Assembly: GCA_965237855.1 (NCBI GenBank)
Contig: CBDEGK010000004.1
Span: 1,072,692 to 1,136,691 of the forward strand
From: CBDEGK01 sp965237855
GTDB lineage: Bacteria > Pseudomonadota > Gammaproteobacteria > Pseudomonadales > Halieaceae
Direction of reading: 5' to 3'
DNA length: 64,000 bases
The notes below the pieces were generated by a model, which saw only the letters and a program-made list of their open reading frames with translations, made no database searches and was not told the DNA's origin. Each line of letters begins with the position of its first letter. The stretch's first letter is position 1. Shown here in pieces: positions 17,438 to 26,976 of the stretch. Both the position numbers and the translations under genes were made by a program.

Positions 17438-18297
17438 ATGACCGCGAAAGTCAATGTATTCCCCCTGATCATCGCGGAGAATATGTGGACTCTGCCGTAT
17501 TTATCCATAGGCATGGTCGCAGCTTATTTGCGAGTCCATGATGAGGGTCGCCTGAATCACCACTACAATATCGCGCGGCCAACGCTGGGCGGCGTGGAGT
17601 CTCATTCCGTCGAACATTTGCTCTCGTTGATTTGCAGTTCAGAGCAACCCATCTGCTTATTGTCATCCTACGTTTGGAACCATCGTCTCAACATGGAAGT
17701 GGCCAGCCAGATACGGCAAACCAACCCGGGTGCGCTCATCATTGTAGGCGGCCCAGAAATCCCCAAGTATGAGGGTGTCACGGAGACGTTCTTGCGTGAC
17801 TACCCGGCGATCGATATTGCAGTGCTGGGGGAAGGGGAAGTAGCCTGCGCGGAAATTTTATCGGGCCTCAACGCCAACTTAGAGGCAAAATCTAATAACG
17901 GGCTGAGCGATGTTGCAGGCATAGTCTACCGGGTTCCCGGCGGGGCCGTAAGAACCCGGGAGCGTCAACGAATGAAGGATATCAACACCCTGCCCTCCCC
18001 CTATTTGAGCGGCGAGTACGAGCCCTGGTTTCGGGGAATCTCCAACGCCGTGGTAGAAACCAATCGCGGCTGCCCCTATGGCTGCACCTATTGCGACTGG
18101 GGTTCAGCCACACTGCAAAAAGTCACCCGCTTTGATCCCCAGCGGGTAATCGACGAGGTCGAGTACATCGCCGGTACCCAGGCGCCGGTGATCTTCATCG
18201 CCGACGCCAATTTCGGAATGCTCGAGCAGGATATTGAAATTGCTCGGGGGATCGTGGAGATCCGGGCCCGGGTAATCATCCCCTTTTTAACCGACGC
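17438..18297 (+). pseudogene. B12-binding radical SAM protein, 5' part (interrupted by IS3 element)
   Basis: About 287 residues from the ATG at 17438, preceded by GGAG at 17428-17431. It has an N-terminal cobalamin-binding-like Rossmann domain (LIIVGGPEIPKYEG, then LGEGEVACAEIL) and the radical SAM 4Fe-4S motif CPYGCTYCDWG near residue 212. Such proteins methylate or rearrange unactivated carbons. The reading runs into an IS3-family element at about 18298. A C-terminal piece continues at 19439. The two parts sum to roughly 430 residues, shorter than the usual 600 or more of this family (my estimate), so DNA between them was probably lost. The gene is very likely inactive. Confidence 0.85.
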
Positions 18298-19438
18298 CAA
18301 AAGTAGATGTCATGCTGCAATCAGCACTTGTTTCGGTGGTAAGCCACCATTGGCCTTATTAGGCCGTTCGTTATTGTAAAACCAAAGCCACTTCGTGGCA
18401 TAGTCTTGCACTTCTGCAATTGACCCGAATATGTATTGGCTCAGCCAGCTGTATCGTATCGTGCGATTGTAACGTTCGACGTAAGCATTTTGCTGCGGAT
18501 TGCCGGGCTGAATAAACTCAAGCTGGATATCGTGTTTTTCCGTCCATGTCTCCAGGTCTTGGCTAATAAATTCTGGGCCGTTATCGCAGCGTAGTCGCCT
18601 AGGCTTGCCTCGCCATTCAATGATCTGTTCCAGAGCACGAATAACGCGTACCGCAGGGAGTGAAAAATCCGCCTCAATGCCTAAGCCTTCACGATTAAAA
18701 TCATCAAGCACATTAAACAAACGAAACGTGCGACCATCACTCAATTGATCATGCATGAAATCCATTGACCAGATTTTATTGGGTTCATCCGGCACAGCCA
18801 GCGGCACTGGTTTTTCTCGCTGTATGCGCTTTCTGGATCTGATTCTCAGGTTTAATTCCAGGTCGCAGTATATGCGATAAATACGCTTATGGTTCCATTC
18901 ATGGCCTTTAACATTCCGCAGGTAATCTCGACAAAGTCCAAACCCCCAGTCTTTCTGGTTATCAGTCAAGCGAACAAGCCAGTCAGCAATCTCCGCATTC
19001 TCATCCGATAATATCGGCTGATAGCGGTAGCAGCTTTCGCTGATGCCGAATGCGAGGCAGACCAGGCGAGTAGTGGCACCATATGCCGAGGCTGCCTTCT
19101 GGGCCATCTCTTTGCGCCGAGATGGCCTCACCACTTTTTTGCTAGTGCTTCCTGGACCATTTCCGCCTTGAGTCGCTCATCAGCGTACATTTTCTTCAGC
19201 CGCCGGTTTTCATCTTCCAGTTCCTTCACGCGCTTCATCATTGAGGCGTCCATTCCGCCAAACTTGGCTCTCCACTTATAAAAACTGGCGTTGCTCATGC
19301 CGTGTTCACGACAGAGCGCGGGAACAGGAGTGCCGGCCTCGGCTTGTTTCAGGATCGCCAGGATCTGACTGTCGCTATATCTTGATGTTTTCACTTGAGA
19401 ATCTCCTTCGTTCAGTTTACGAGAAAATTCTACTTTTG
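18298..19438 (-). mobile_element. IS3-family insertion sequence
   Basis: An element of about 1.14 kb carrying the two overlapping transposase frames typical of IS3. Short terminal inverted repeats CAAAAGTAGA are seen at 18298-18307 and, inverted, at 19429-19438; the exact outer ends may extend a few bases. It is inserted in a radical SAM gene. I see no convincing short target duplication, which fits a deletion next to the element. Confidence 0.85.
18310..19134 (-). CDS. IS3-family transposase OrfB (rve integrase core)
   Basis: The 274-residue catalytic half of the IS3 transposase. The DDE residues are recognisable as WSMDFMHD (first Asp), RCDNGPEF (second Asp) and the Glu in NAYVERYNRT. The N-terminal HTH_21-like region (FGLCRDYLR) precedes the core. 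OrfB alone opens at a GTG but is normally made as an OrfAB fusion by -1 frameshifting at the slippery stretch in the OrfA end. It ends with LPPKQVLIAA close to the left inverted repeat. Confidence 0.93.
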   Translation of the reverse strand: MVRPSRRKEMAQKAASAYGATTRLVCLAFGISESCYRYQPILSDENAEIADWLVRLTDNQKDWGFGLCRDYLRNVKGHEWNHKRIYRIYCDLELNLRIRSRKRIQREKPVPLAVPDEPNKIWSMDFMHDQLSDGRTFRLFNVLDDFNREGLGIEADFSLPAVRVIRALEQIIEWRGKPRRLRCDNGPEFISQDLETWTEKHDIQLEFIQPGNPQQNAYVERYNRTIRYSWLSQYIFGSIAEVQDYATKWLWFYNNERPNKANGGLPPKQVLIAA

Positions 19439-19445
19439 AAGTCAA
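19128..19445 (-). CDS. IS3-family transposase OrfA (helix-turn-helix)
   Basis: A 105-residue DNA-binding half with the HTH_Tnp_1 fold (YSDSQILAILKQAEAG, then CREHGMSNASFYKWRAKFGG) and a C-terminal leucine-zipper-like stretch (MKRVKELEDENRRLKK). The open frame starts slightly outside the inferred right inverted repeat. An internal start such as the GTG at VKTSRYSD is therefore more likely. Its last codons contain A-AAA-AAG before the stop, the classical -1 slippery site joining OrfA to OrfB. Confidence 0.9.
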   Translation of the reverse strand: MTSKVEFSRKLNEGDSQVKTSRYSDSQILAILKQAEAGTPVPALCREHGMSNASFYKWRAKFGGMDASMMKRVKELEDENRRLKKMYADERLKAEMVQEALAKKW

Positions 19446-19891
19446 TTAATTTTAGGGGTGATTACCCCATGGAATCGCGCACTGGCGACTGGGGGCTGAT
19501 GAGTTGGGGCGAAGACGCGGAGTTCTTTTTTCAGAATATTGAAGAGTACTACGCCGAGTTGATCAAATTCGCTGAATCAGAGTACTCGGTTGTGTTGCAA
19601 CCGTCAGTGCGGGAAACGCTGATTTTAACCCAGGCAGCAGTGATGCCAAGATTGGAGCGAGACTATCCCTGGCGGGCGAACCTGCACCACGATATCAAAA
19701 AATACTTTGAACAGGTCAAAACCGTCGCCTGCATTGATGATCTCGGCAAAAGAATAAGCAGTCTGGATTCCTTTAGCCGCGGCACACTGGCGATCACGCC
19801 CAAAATAAAGCGCAAGAAGACGATTGCTTTTACCAAGGTTTCCGGTCACATGGACGAATGGGAACTACCGTCAAGGTTGCGCTTTTATTAG
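19439..19891 (+). pseudogene. B12-binding radical SAM protein, 3' part
   Basis: About 150 residues in frame up to the TAA at 19889-19891. They look like the C-terminal helical domain of the radical SAM protein whose N-terminal half ends at 18297 (ESRTGDWGLMSWGED, then EYYAELIKFAESEY). No start codon or Shine-Dalgarno is seen, so it is a remnant. It ends 4 bp into the convergent sulfatase gene. Confidence 0.7.
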
Positions 19892-21738
19892 ACAGGCTGG
19901 GAACAGCTGCCTATCAGCTCGGGATGTAACTCACTAGCTATCTCCTTTTCGCCTACTAGACGGGTAGAAATGAAGACCCCGGAATCTACTGGCATATGAG
20001 AAGAACCCCGGATTCTGACCTGCAATGGATTCAACGGAGACTCCGTGCTTTTCGAAAAATTCTTATAGCTCTCGGCCCAGACCAGCTGACCGTCGATATA
20101 GACTGACAGTCTGCTGGGCGTCTCCAGCCAGTAGTAAACGCCATGTTTCTTGTTTTGATTGGAAGTAATGACAACGCTTTTACATTTGCCAGGTGTTACT
20201 GGAAATTCTACCTTTGCATGCTGTTGATCGAACATGATGTTGAGATGGCCGTCCTCAATTGAGAGGTTCATGTAGCCTTCCTGATTCAGCAGCTGATGAG
20301 GCTCCTCGCTAACCGACGCACCTGCAGTAGTGACAGCAATCCCGACAGTATAATTACCCCCCAATGGTGTACGGCTGATGGGTTTCCCAAGGTAGTGGCG
20401 CCAATCCCCATAGTCACTCGCGGCAATGTTTTTTACTTCAGTGACATCCTGACGCCAATCCTCCATTGAGGCCGACATACGAGCCAGCAGCCCAGCCGGC
20501 TTCTCTTGCCTGTACTCTGTCCCGGAAAACTCAGATTCGTGCTGCAGGAACCTGACGGCATCTTCCCATACCAGCAATCTCCACTTCCCATCTGCTGTGA
20601 GCATACTGTATTGATCACCCGATTCATCGTGGCGGTACCAGCGCAGCTCTCTCTGACCGGCATGGTTGCGAGGAAACAGCGACTGCCCGTCCAACACACC
20701 AGAACTCGCCAAACCCAGACCAGTCGCGATACTTGGGTAAATGTCGAAGATCATAGCTATATCGTCGCGGGTTTTTCCTCCTTCCCACTGAGCAGGCCAT
20801 GACATGATCATTGGCGTGCGCACTCCCCCTTCCCGATAACCCGTCTTGGCACCTTGAAATGGCGCATTCCCCGGGTAGGCAGCTGCCGTCCCACCATTAT
20901 CGGAGACAACTATTACCATGGTATCTTGCCAGGTACCCGACGCTCGAATCTGCGAGAAAATTTTCCCCAGATTGTCGTCCAACTGCGCTTTCAACGCCTG
21001 ATACCGGCCAACATCACTATCAGCATATTGATCCGCAAAGCGTGGTGCCGGCTGCACCGGTGTATGCGGGGCATAATAGGACAGGTATATAAACCAAGGG
21101 GCTCCCGCTGAATCCATGATGTCTATGGCCCGCTTCGTCAAGATATCGTTGAGATGCCCCTCGATGCGGCTCATCTCCCCCTGCTCATTCTCCAGCCAGG
21201 GGTCATTATAGCGAGGTCGCCCTGGCGTATAGACACCGTCACTATGTGGACCGGCCAGAAAAACCTGGTTAATGAAGCCCAGCCAATGATGAAAGCCTTG
21301 ATGTTCCGGTCTTGCCAGTTTTTCCGAATCTCCCAGATGCCACTTGCCAAGCAGGTAATTGGTATAACCTGATTCGGCAAGTAAATCCGGTAATGTAACT
21401 GTTTCCGGGTCAATACCATTCGCGCTGGGATGAAAGCCGTGCCTGGCCGCATACTGTCCGGTCAACAGCGCTACCCTGCTGGGAACACAGCTACTCTCTG
21501 AATAGTGGCGGGTGAATCGAACGCCCTGTTTAGCAAAATCATCCAGGTTGGGTGTCGGAGAATCAGAATTTGTATTGATGGCCAAATCGCCGTAACCAAA
21601 ATCGTCCAACACCACCAACAGAATATTAGGTCGTTCAGCCGGAGGCAGCTTCTCTTCAACCAACAGCAATAGGGCGGCTAACAAGATAACTACTGGCACA
21701 AGGGTAAGGGCCAACTTTGAATTCCCGCTCAGATTCAA
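19888..21738 (-). CDS. Sulfatase (arylsulfatase family), membrane-anchored
   Basis: A 616-residue sulfatase that hydrolyses sulfate esters. An N-terminal hydrophobic anchor (about residues 8-27) places it in the periplasm. The metal-binding VVLDDFGYGD, the formylglycine motif CVPSR followed by LLTGQYAARHG, and LLGKWHLG are all present. The Cys in C-x-P-S-R is the residue converted to formylglycine. A C-terminal beta domain extends beyond the core. It overlaps the upstream membrane glycosyltransferase by 4 bp. Co-occurrence with sulfotransferase genes suggests trimming or remodelling of a sulfated glycan. Confidence 0.92.
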   Translation of the reverse strand: MNLSGNSKLALTLVPVVILLAALLLLVEEKLPPAERPNILLVVLDDFGYGDLAINTNSDSPTPNLDDFAKQGVRFTRHYSESSCVPSRVALLTGQYAARHGFHPSANGIDPETVTLPDLLAESGYTNYLLGKWHLGDSEKLARPEHQGFHHWLGFINQVFLAGPHSDGVYTPGRPRYNDPWLENEQGEMSRIEGHLNDILTKRAIDIMDSAGAPWFIYLSYYAPHTPVQPAPRFADQYADSDVGRYQALKAQLDDNLGKIFSQIRASGTWQDTMVIVVSDNGGTAAAYPGNAPFQGAKTGYREGGVRTPMIMSWPAQWEGGKTRDDIAMIFDIYPSIATGLGLASSGVLDGQSLFPRNHAGQRELRWYRHDESGDQYSMLTADGKWRLLVWEDAVRFLQHESEFSGTEYRQEKPAGLLARMSASMEDWRQDVTEVKNIAASDYGDWRHYLGKPISRTPLGGNYTVGIAVTTAGASVSEEPHQLLNQEGYMNLSIEDGHLNIMFDQQHAKVEFPVTPGKCKSVVITSNQNKKHGVYYWLETPSRLSVYIDGQLVWAESYKNFSKSTESPLNPLQVRIRGSSHMPVDSGVFISTRLVGEKEIASELHPELIGSCSQPV

Positions 21739-23330
21739 GGTTTCACCTCAACATCCGCATTGTCCCGTGGCCGCCATACCTGCAACTTATAAGTCCCGCC
21801 GCCATAGCGATCTGTCATCGACAGCGGGAACCACTCCGCTATGTAGTAATGCCTGGCGAGAAATTCACGACCGCCTATGTCGGCCAAGGGCGGCGGGTTC
21901 CTCTCAAAAATACCACGCATCTCCCAGGGGGAGATGATGATGGCATCAAACTCCTGAAGCTCTACGCGCCGGTAGAGCGCGGTGATATAGTCCCGCCAAA
22001 CCTGCTCAACCCGATCCTGCGGCCGCGTTTTTCGAAAGATCTCAGGTTTGTGTACCCCCAGTGGGAAGTAGAAGGTGTGGCCATTCTGATGAATCTCCTT
22101 GCCGTGATCCAACAGGCTCATCAGCAGCATTTGGCTTGCGAGAATCTCTTCACTGTCGGCGATGATGTCATTAACCCTGTCCCACCTCTCCAGATCGACC
22201 GAAAAATCTTTGGGCAGGATCGCATAGGCCTGGAAAAAACTGACCAACACCAGTGGGGCGGCCAACTGGTAGCGACCGGACAGGCGCGGCAGCTGTGAGA
22301 ACACCGCTACCAGCAGGAATGGCGACATCAGCTGGAACAGGTAGGTCATGTAATTACCCGGGTTCTGGCCCAGCATCACTACGATGGCAATCGTCGCCCA
22401 GAACAGGGAAAACCAGAAAAAGTCGAGCCGACCGGACAACAGGCAACCCTCCCCAAGTGTAAACCGGGGCCGCCGGGAAAGAACCAGGCTCTGCTCACGC
22501 AGGGCTTTCACGACTGCGACGACCACAATGGCCAGTAGTCCCGCGTAGGTTGTCAGGAACAACTTGAGCTGCAGCAGCAATATCTCGGTGGTCTGCAGGC
22601 CGACTGCGGCAGCGCGCGGGACAAAGAAGGTATTGTCGAGAAAATAGGGGCCGCTGTCATGCACCAGCGCCAAACTGACACCCAGGCCAGCAGCAAACGA
22701 GACACCCAATACCAAAGCCTGGCGGTAACTGACACAGAGAAACAGGTACAGGCAGAGGATGGCCGGCCCCAAAAGAAAATATTGCTTGGCATAAAACGCC
22801 ATCAGTCCGCACACCAATGCGAACACCAGGCTAGTATTGGAAAACTGCCATCGCCAGGGTAGCCACAGCCCCGCCAGGAACAGGAATACCCCCAGCGCGT
22901 TGGTACTTGCAACTGGCGTGCCATAAAACAAGAGGGCCGCGTACAACATTACCGCGGCCGCAGCGGCGCTGGATACCGAGCGCGCACTGCGAAGACAAGT
23001 GATAAAACACAGCGTACAGCTGGCAACAATCAAGAGCGCCGAGAAGGCCCGGTGCAGCTGCAGACTGTTGCCAAACAACAGTGTTAGAGGCGCCATGAGA
23101 ATGTTGTACAGGGGCGGATATACGTCGGCAGCCTGGGGCTGAAATTGCCGGGTATAGGGATTGCCGCCGTCGGCGATGATAGACGTTGCCAACGGCATAG
23201 TGCCCTCGTAGAGATCCAGCGGCACCGGTGCGGTGATGATTTGCCAGTGATGATGGACCAAGAGCAGCAACAGTATGGCGGTCGCTAGCCGAAAGCCGCG
23301 CAGCCACATTAGTTGCAAGCGCTCAGGCAC
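21735..23330 (-). CDS. Multi-pass membrane glycosyltransferase-like protein (GT39/GT-C type)
   Basis: A 531-residue protein with about ten transmembrane helices. The first periplasmic loop carries the acidic motif DLYEGTMPLAT, followed by GGNPYTRQFQPQ and DVYPPLYN. This arrangement is typical of GT-C enzymes that use polyprenyl-phosphate sugars (ArnT/PMT/DUF2029-like). A soluble C-terminal domain of about 110 residues follows the last helix. It overlaps the sulfotransferase stop by 8 bp and the sulfatase start by 4 bp. It probably decorates the glycan on the periplasmic side. Confidence 0.75.
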   Translation of the reverse strand: MPERLQLMWLRGFRLATAILLLLLVHHHWQIITAPVPLDLYEGTMPLATSIIADGGNPYTRQFQPQAADVYPPLYNILMAPLTLLFGNSLQLHRAFSALLIVASCTLCFITCLRSARSVSSAAAAAVMLYAALLFYGTPVASTNALGVFLFLAGLWLPWRWQFSNTSLVFALVCGLMAFYAKQYFLLGPAILCLYLFLCVSYRQALVLGVSFAAGLGVSLALVHDSGPYFLDNTFFVPRAAAVGLQTTEILLLQLKLFLTTYAGLLAIVVVAVVKALREQSLVLSRRPRFTLGEGCLLSGRLDFFWFSLFWATIAIVVMLGQNPGNYMTYLFQLMSPFLLVAVFSQLPRLSGRYQLAAPLVLVSFFQAYAILPKDFSVDLERWDRVNDIIADSEEILASQMLLMSLLDHGKEIHQNGHTFYFPLGVHKPEIFRKTRPQDRVEQVWRDYITALYRRVELQEFDAIIISPWEMRGIFERNPPPLADIGGREFLARHYYIAEWFPLSMTDRYGGGTYKLQVWRPRDNADVEVKP

Positions 23331-24075
23331 TGTTTACCCGCTGCCGAGCTCGTACATAAAGCTCCAGGTCAAGCGCCAAGCGATCGCGCAGGCTCGCCTG
23401 GGTCGCTGGTTTCAACTGTTCCAGTCGCACAGGTTCGGGGGTCACAAATTCTCTCGGTATCTGTGCGGGCACGGGCAACTTCAACAACTGCAAAATCTCG
23501 ACAAAATCCAATGCAAAACGATCGGTAAATCCTACATATGAAAATTCAGCCAGATGCTGCTCGGCAAGAGCCAGCATTTCCGAGTCACTGCAATGTCGGC
23601 GTCGCTGCCGGTTGCGATACCAGTACATATCCGCCAGCTGCCAGACTTGCAGATTGTCGAGCGCCTCACTGACTTCGGGTAGAGTCGAGGTGAAAAAACC
23701 ATCAATTGTGAGATCCCGCGCCGCTTTCGCTACCGGAAACTTGCGCTGCATATCCGGGTGCATACAAAACCTGTAGAAAGAAAGCACCCGCGCGATGGGA
23801 TCGCGCAGAAAAGTCACCGAGTGACTATCTCCCAGGTAGGAATGAATATGGGCGTAACCGAAATGGCCTGATATTACCTGGTAATCGCGCATTCGCTCGG
23901 TACTTAAGTCCTCATTGGGAAATTCCAGGAAATCACCATGGGACAGCACCGCCCCAGGCGGCAACAATCGGCGCAGGTATTCCACCAGCGAGGTACCGGC
24001 TGTTTTGGCAATGTGTAGAAAGACCAGCCGCTTCTCCAGGTGCAGAGGGGCGGCGCTGTCTTGCTCTGGTGTCAT
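23323..24075 (-). CDS. Sulfotransferase family 2-like protein
   Basis: A 250-residue PAPS-dependent sulfotransferase-like protein. The 5'-phosphosulfate loop HIAKTAGTSLVEYLR is near residue 20 and the 3'-phosphate-binding block FLRDPIARVLSFY follows. This is the Sulfotransfer_2 architecture known for carbohydrate sulfotransferases. I use the ATG at 24075: the frame extends upstream to 24465, but that part lacks family character and overlaps a remnant on the other strand. It leads the sulfatase and GT39-like operon, supporting sulfation of a surface glycan. Confidence 0.85.
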   Translation of the reverse strand: MTPEQDSAAPLHLEKRLVFLHIAKTAGTSLVEYLRRLLPPGAVLSHGDFLEFPNEDLSTERMRDYQVISGHFGYAHIHSYLGDSHSVTFLRDPIARVLSFYRFCMHPDMQRKFPVAKAARDLTIDGFFTSTLPEVSEALDNLQVWQLADMYWYRNRQRRRHCSDSEMLALAEQHLAEFSYVGFTDRFALDFVEILQLLKLPVPAQIPREFVTPEPVRLEQLKPATQASLRDRLALDLELYVRARQRVNSA

Positions 24076-24207
24076 TAAAATCCGCTCGAGCTCGCAAACG
24101 CCTGGGAAAGTGTAATTGCTGGACAGCACCCCAGTCCAGCTTCGTCTATTGTGGCAGGTGGGCGACCTCTCTATAATTTCCGAAACCCGCCACTGAGTAT
24201 CTATCCC

Positions 24208-24838
24208 TGTCAGCTTACGGCTCTCCCCGCAGCAGTATCTACTATCCGCATGCAGTTCATCTGACCGCCCTGCTGATGGCAGCGCTGGCTGTCGTCGCAC
24301 TGTGCGGATTCGCGCTACTCTGGTTTCGGCTGCACCCCCATATGCCCTGGCGCGATGCCCTACCTCTTCTGCGAGAGCTGCAACCACTGCTGCAGGGAGA
24401 CTGGTCGGCAGAGAACTTATTGCGACAACTACAACCCCACTACACCGCTCACCGGGTGCTGGCACAGAGATTTCTGTTGTTTCTCGATATTCAGCAATTT
24501 TCTGGCAGTGGCCATGTTTTCTATGTCACGGCCTGGCTCAGCCTGTTCTCGATACTGGGGCTGTACGCAGATGGCGCCAAGCACCATATGGCGGAGCATG
24601 TCAGCCTGTTGATCTTCAGTATTGCCACGGCTATCGTGCTGGCCTGCTCCCCTCCTCATCTGTGGAATTTCTTAAATCCTGTCTGTGCCGGCTGGCTCCT
24701 TTCCACCGCGCTTTCTGTTGCGGCGTTTTGGATATTATTGCAATCACCGCGGCGGCCTCATGGGCGGGGCGCAGCTGCAGGGCGCTCAATTGTGGTTACG
24801 CAGCCCGCTGGGTTGGCACCTGCTCTGCAGATTTTAAG
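24208..24838 (+). pseudogene. Truncated paralog of the multi-TM membrane protein at 24834-26597
   Basis: The first 170 or so residues are clearly related to the 587-residue neighbour on the other strand: FRLHPHMPWRDALPLL versus YRLHPHIPWRDLFVLL, and ACSPPHLWNFLNP versus LCSPAHIWNLSNP. After about 24750 the similarity ends, and the frame runs into the back of the neighbouring gene. About two thirds of the protein is missing, so this is a gene remnant. The first in-frame ATG is at 24276 but coding-like sequence extends upstream to about 24208. Confidence 0.75.
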
Positions 24839-26597
24839 GGGTAGCAGCGAACCGATCCAACTGCACCTGGCATATTACTCTATCGGCCCAGGGCAACTCC
24901 GCAACCAACTTTCCTGTCAACTCCCCAGTCGAGAGAGCTGACCCAATCGGATCATAGTCCCGCAGCGGCCCGGACCAGCCCAACGCCGGTTCACCCGCCA
25001 GCTCCAGCGCTGTCGGCTGCTCCCCCCATCGGGGGTTCATCCGCACCAGCAGCTGTTCTCCTGCCATCAATCGCAAGCTGCGAGTCCAGTAGCCCAGCGC
25101 TAAATCAGGGGTATACCGCACAACCTTTACCCGACGGCGAAATACCGGATCGCCGACTTGTATATTCCAGCTGCCCCCGCAAGAGGGCTCCACACCATGG
25201 GCCGGTGTGAGCGTTATCGGTTGATGGTAAGTCAACCCTTTCGCGGCAAAGATGTCATCAAAGTTGAAAATATACTCGGGTATGAAACGATTCCCCGCGC
25301 GCGGGCTTTGCCCATTCTGAACCTCTGCCTCGCCCACAGAGAACAGCCAGGCGGCATACTCGAAACTGGCGGATTCCTGGGCCAGGTAACGCCCCTGCGG
25401 GTACTGGAGTAAACACACCAGGACCAGGAGCAGGAACCAGCACAAGTTCTGCCGCCAGAGCGAGCTGTAACGAGCCAGCCCTGTCAGCAAGCCGCAGAAA
25501 CCCATCCAGTAGAGTAGAACCACAGATTGGTAGCGCTCATAGCTAGGACCGTGTGCGTAATTGGGGTGCACCATCACTCGGCCGAGCTGGGTCGCCACCG
25601 CAACACCCAGGCACAGCAGGACGACAAGCAAACAGAAGACTAACCAGGGCTCATAAGTGCCATTGGCTTGATACTGCCGCCATATCGGTACCAGGCACAG
25701 CGCGAGGCACAACACCGAAAAGAATGCCAGACACAGGGCTGCTATGGGGAAATCTGAGGCCAGTGGCCAGGTCAGGTACTGCAGGGATTTTTCTGCGATG
25801 CGCCACATTGTATTCGCCGCCAGCAGGTGTCTAGCCTGGTCTCGAACTTCTTCAATCAACTCCGGTGAGCCCTGGTTCCAGCCAGTGGCAATGGCCGCAT
25901 CGGAAGTCATGCCCTGTACGTACCACGCGGTAAACACCACGGTGAACAGTAGCACCCAGGGCGCACGACGACGATCGATGACCAGGGCAAGCAATGGCAA
26001 CAGCAGGCAGGCAATCACGCCGGTGAATGTGCAAAAAGCCGCAGCAATCACCAGCGCGAATGCCAGCAGCCATCGTCCCGGGGTCAAGGGGCTGGCTGCA
26101 CAGACGATGACCGCCAGGGCCGATAGAGACAAGGCCAGGGAAATTATCCAGCTGACATTAATCGGATTGCTGAGATTCCAGATATGAGCCGGGCTGCACA
26201 AGAGAGCCACCGCCAATGCGCAGACAAATAACCAACTCGATCGATCGGGAAAATACGGCCACGAAACTGTTGCGATCACCCCCAACAAGGCCAGACCCGC
26301 AAGCAGCGCTGCGCCGAAAAACCAGTGGTTCATCCCTGCGCCCCACTCCACGTCAAGCAACAACAGTAGCCGTGGCAGGGCAATTCTGTGGGCCCCGAAA
26401 TGGGGTTGGAGCCAGGCCTCAAGACTGGTCAATTCATCGCGCTGACCCAGCAGAACAAACAGATCTCGCCAGGGGATGTGGGGATGGAGGCGGTACCAGG
26501 CTTGCAAAGTCCACAGCAACCAGAATGTTGCCAGCAACAGCATTGCGACCAATAGAGCGCGTCGCAACAAAAATTCACTGCTTCGTACGCTAGTCAC
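24834..26597 (-). CDS. Large multi-pass membrane protein of unknown function (glycan cluster)
   Basis: A 587-residue protein with about a dozen transmembrane helices and a soluble C-terminal domain of about 150 residues. The first extracytoplasmic loop has HPHIPWRDLF and the third-helix region SPAHIWNLSNPINVSW. It resembles GT-C-like membrane glycosyltransferases or polymerases in layout, but lacks a motif I can name. Relatives in the window are the truncated copy at 24208 and, more distantly, the 444-residue protein at 42404. It overlaps the GtrA gene by 8 bp in the same operon. Confidence 0.75.
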   Translation of the reverse strand: MTSVRSSEFLLRRALLVAMLLLATFWLLWTLQAWYRLHPHIPWRDLFVLLGQRDELTSLEAWLQPHFGAHRIALPRLLLLLDVEWGAGMNHWFFGAALLAGLALLGVIATVSWPYFPDRSSWLFVCALAVALLCSPAHIWNLSNPINVSWIISLALSLSALAVIVCAASPLTPGRWLLAFALVIAAAFCTFTGVIACLLLPLLALVIDRRRAPWVLLFTVVFTAWYVQGMTSDAAIATGWNQGSPELIEEVRDQARHLLAANTMWRIAEKSLQYLTWPLASDFPIAALCLAFFSVLCLALCLVPIWRQYQANGTYEPWLVFCLLVVLLCLGVAVATQLGRVMVHPNYAHGPSYERYQSVVLLYWMGFCGLLTGLARYSSLWRQNLCWFLLLVLVCLLQYPQGRYLAQESASFEYAAWLFSVGEAEVQNGQSPRAGNRFIPEYIFNFDDIFAAKGLTYHQPITLTPAHGVEPSCGGSWNIQVGDPVFRRRVKVVRYTPDLALGYWTRSLRLMAGEQLLVRMNPRWGEQPTALELAGEPALGWSGPLRDYDPIGSALSTGELTGKLVAELPWADRVICQVQLDRFAATP

Positions 26598-26976
26598 GGT
26601 AGACCCACTGGGCGCTCACAAGCAGGTTCCAGGAAATCATCGCTGCGCCAGCCAGTGTTTGCGCATACAGCCAATGCAATGCCAGGTTCTGGGTGGTGAC
26701 ATACATGGCCAGACTGTTAATAGCCACACCACAGCCGCTCATGACCAGATAACGAAACAAAGCTCGACCGTGGGGCGTGGCAGACTTGAAGGTCCAGCTG
26801 TAGTGAAGCTTGTAGTTGTACACCAGGGCAATAGTACAGGCGGCGGTACTGGCCAGGACCACATCGACTCCAAGTTGTTCAAAGAGCAGGTAAACCAGGA
26901 CGAAAAACAACAAGGCAGTAGAAGCGCCTGTCAGGCCAAATCTGAGCAGCTTGGCGGGCAACAGCTGTTCACGCAT
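26590..26976 (-). CDS. GtrA-like membrane protein (copy 2)
   Basis: A 128-residue, four-helix GtrA-family protein from the ATG at 26976 (MREQLLPAKLLRFGLTGA). The family motif is VYNYKLHYSWTF. The longer open frame up to 27096 lies inside the methyltransferase gene and has no family character. It overlaps that gene by 8 bp. With the GtrB-like transferase at 29582 it could form a system that makes and flips a polyprenyl-phosphate sugar for decoration of the glycan. Confidence 0.85.
   Translation of the reverse strand: MREQLLPAKLLRFGLTGASTALLFFVLVYLLFEQLGVDVVLASTAACTIALVYNYKLHYSWTFKSATPHGRALFRYLVMSGCGVAINSLAMYVTTQNLALHWLYAQTLAGAAMISWNLLVSAQWVYRD

Noticed and set aside
24075..24465. Upstream extension of the sulfotransferase frame (130 residues)
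   Set aside because: It has no family character, overlaps the truncated paralog on the other strand, and an ATG with a fair ribosome-binding site exists at 24075.
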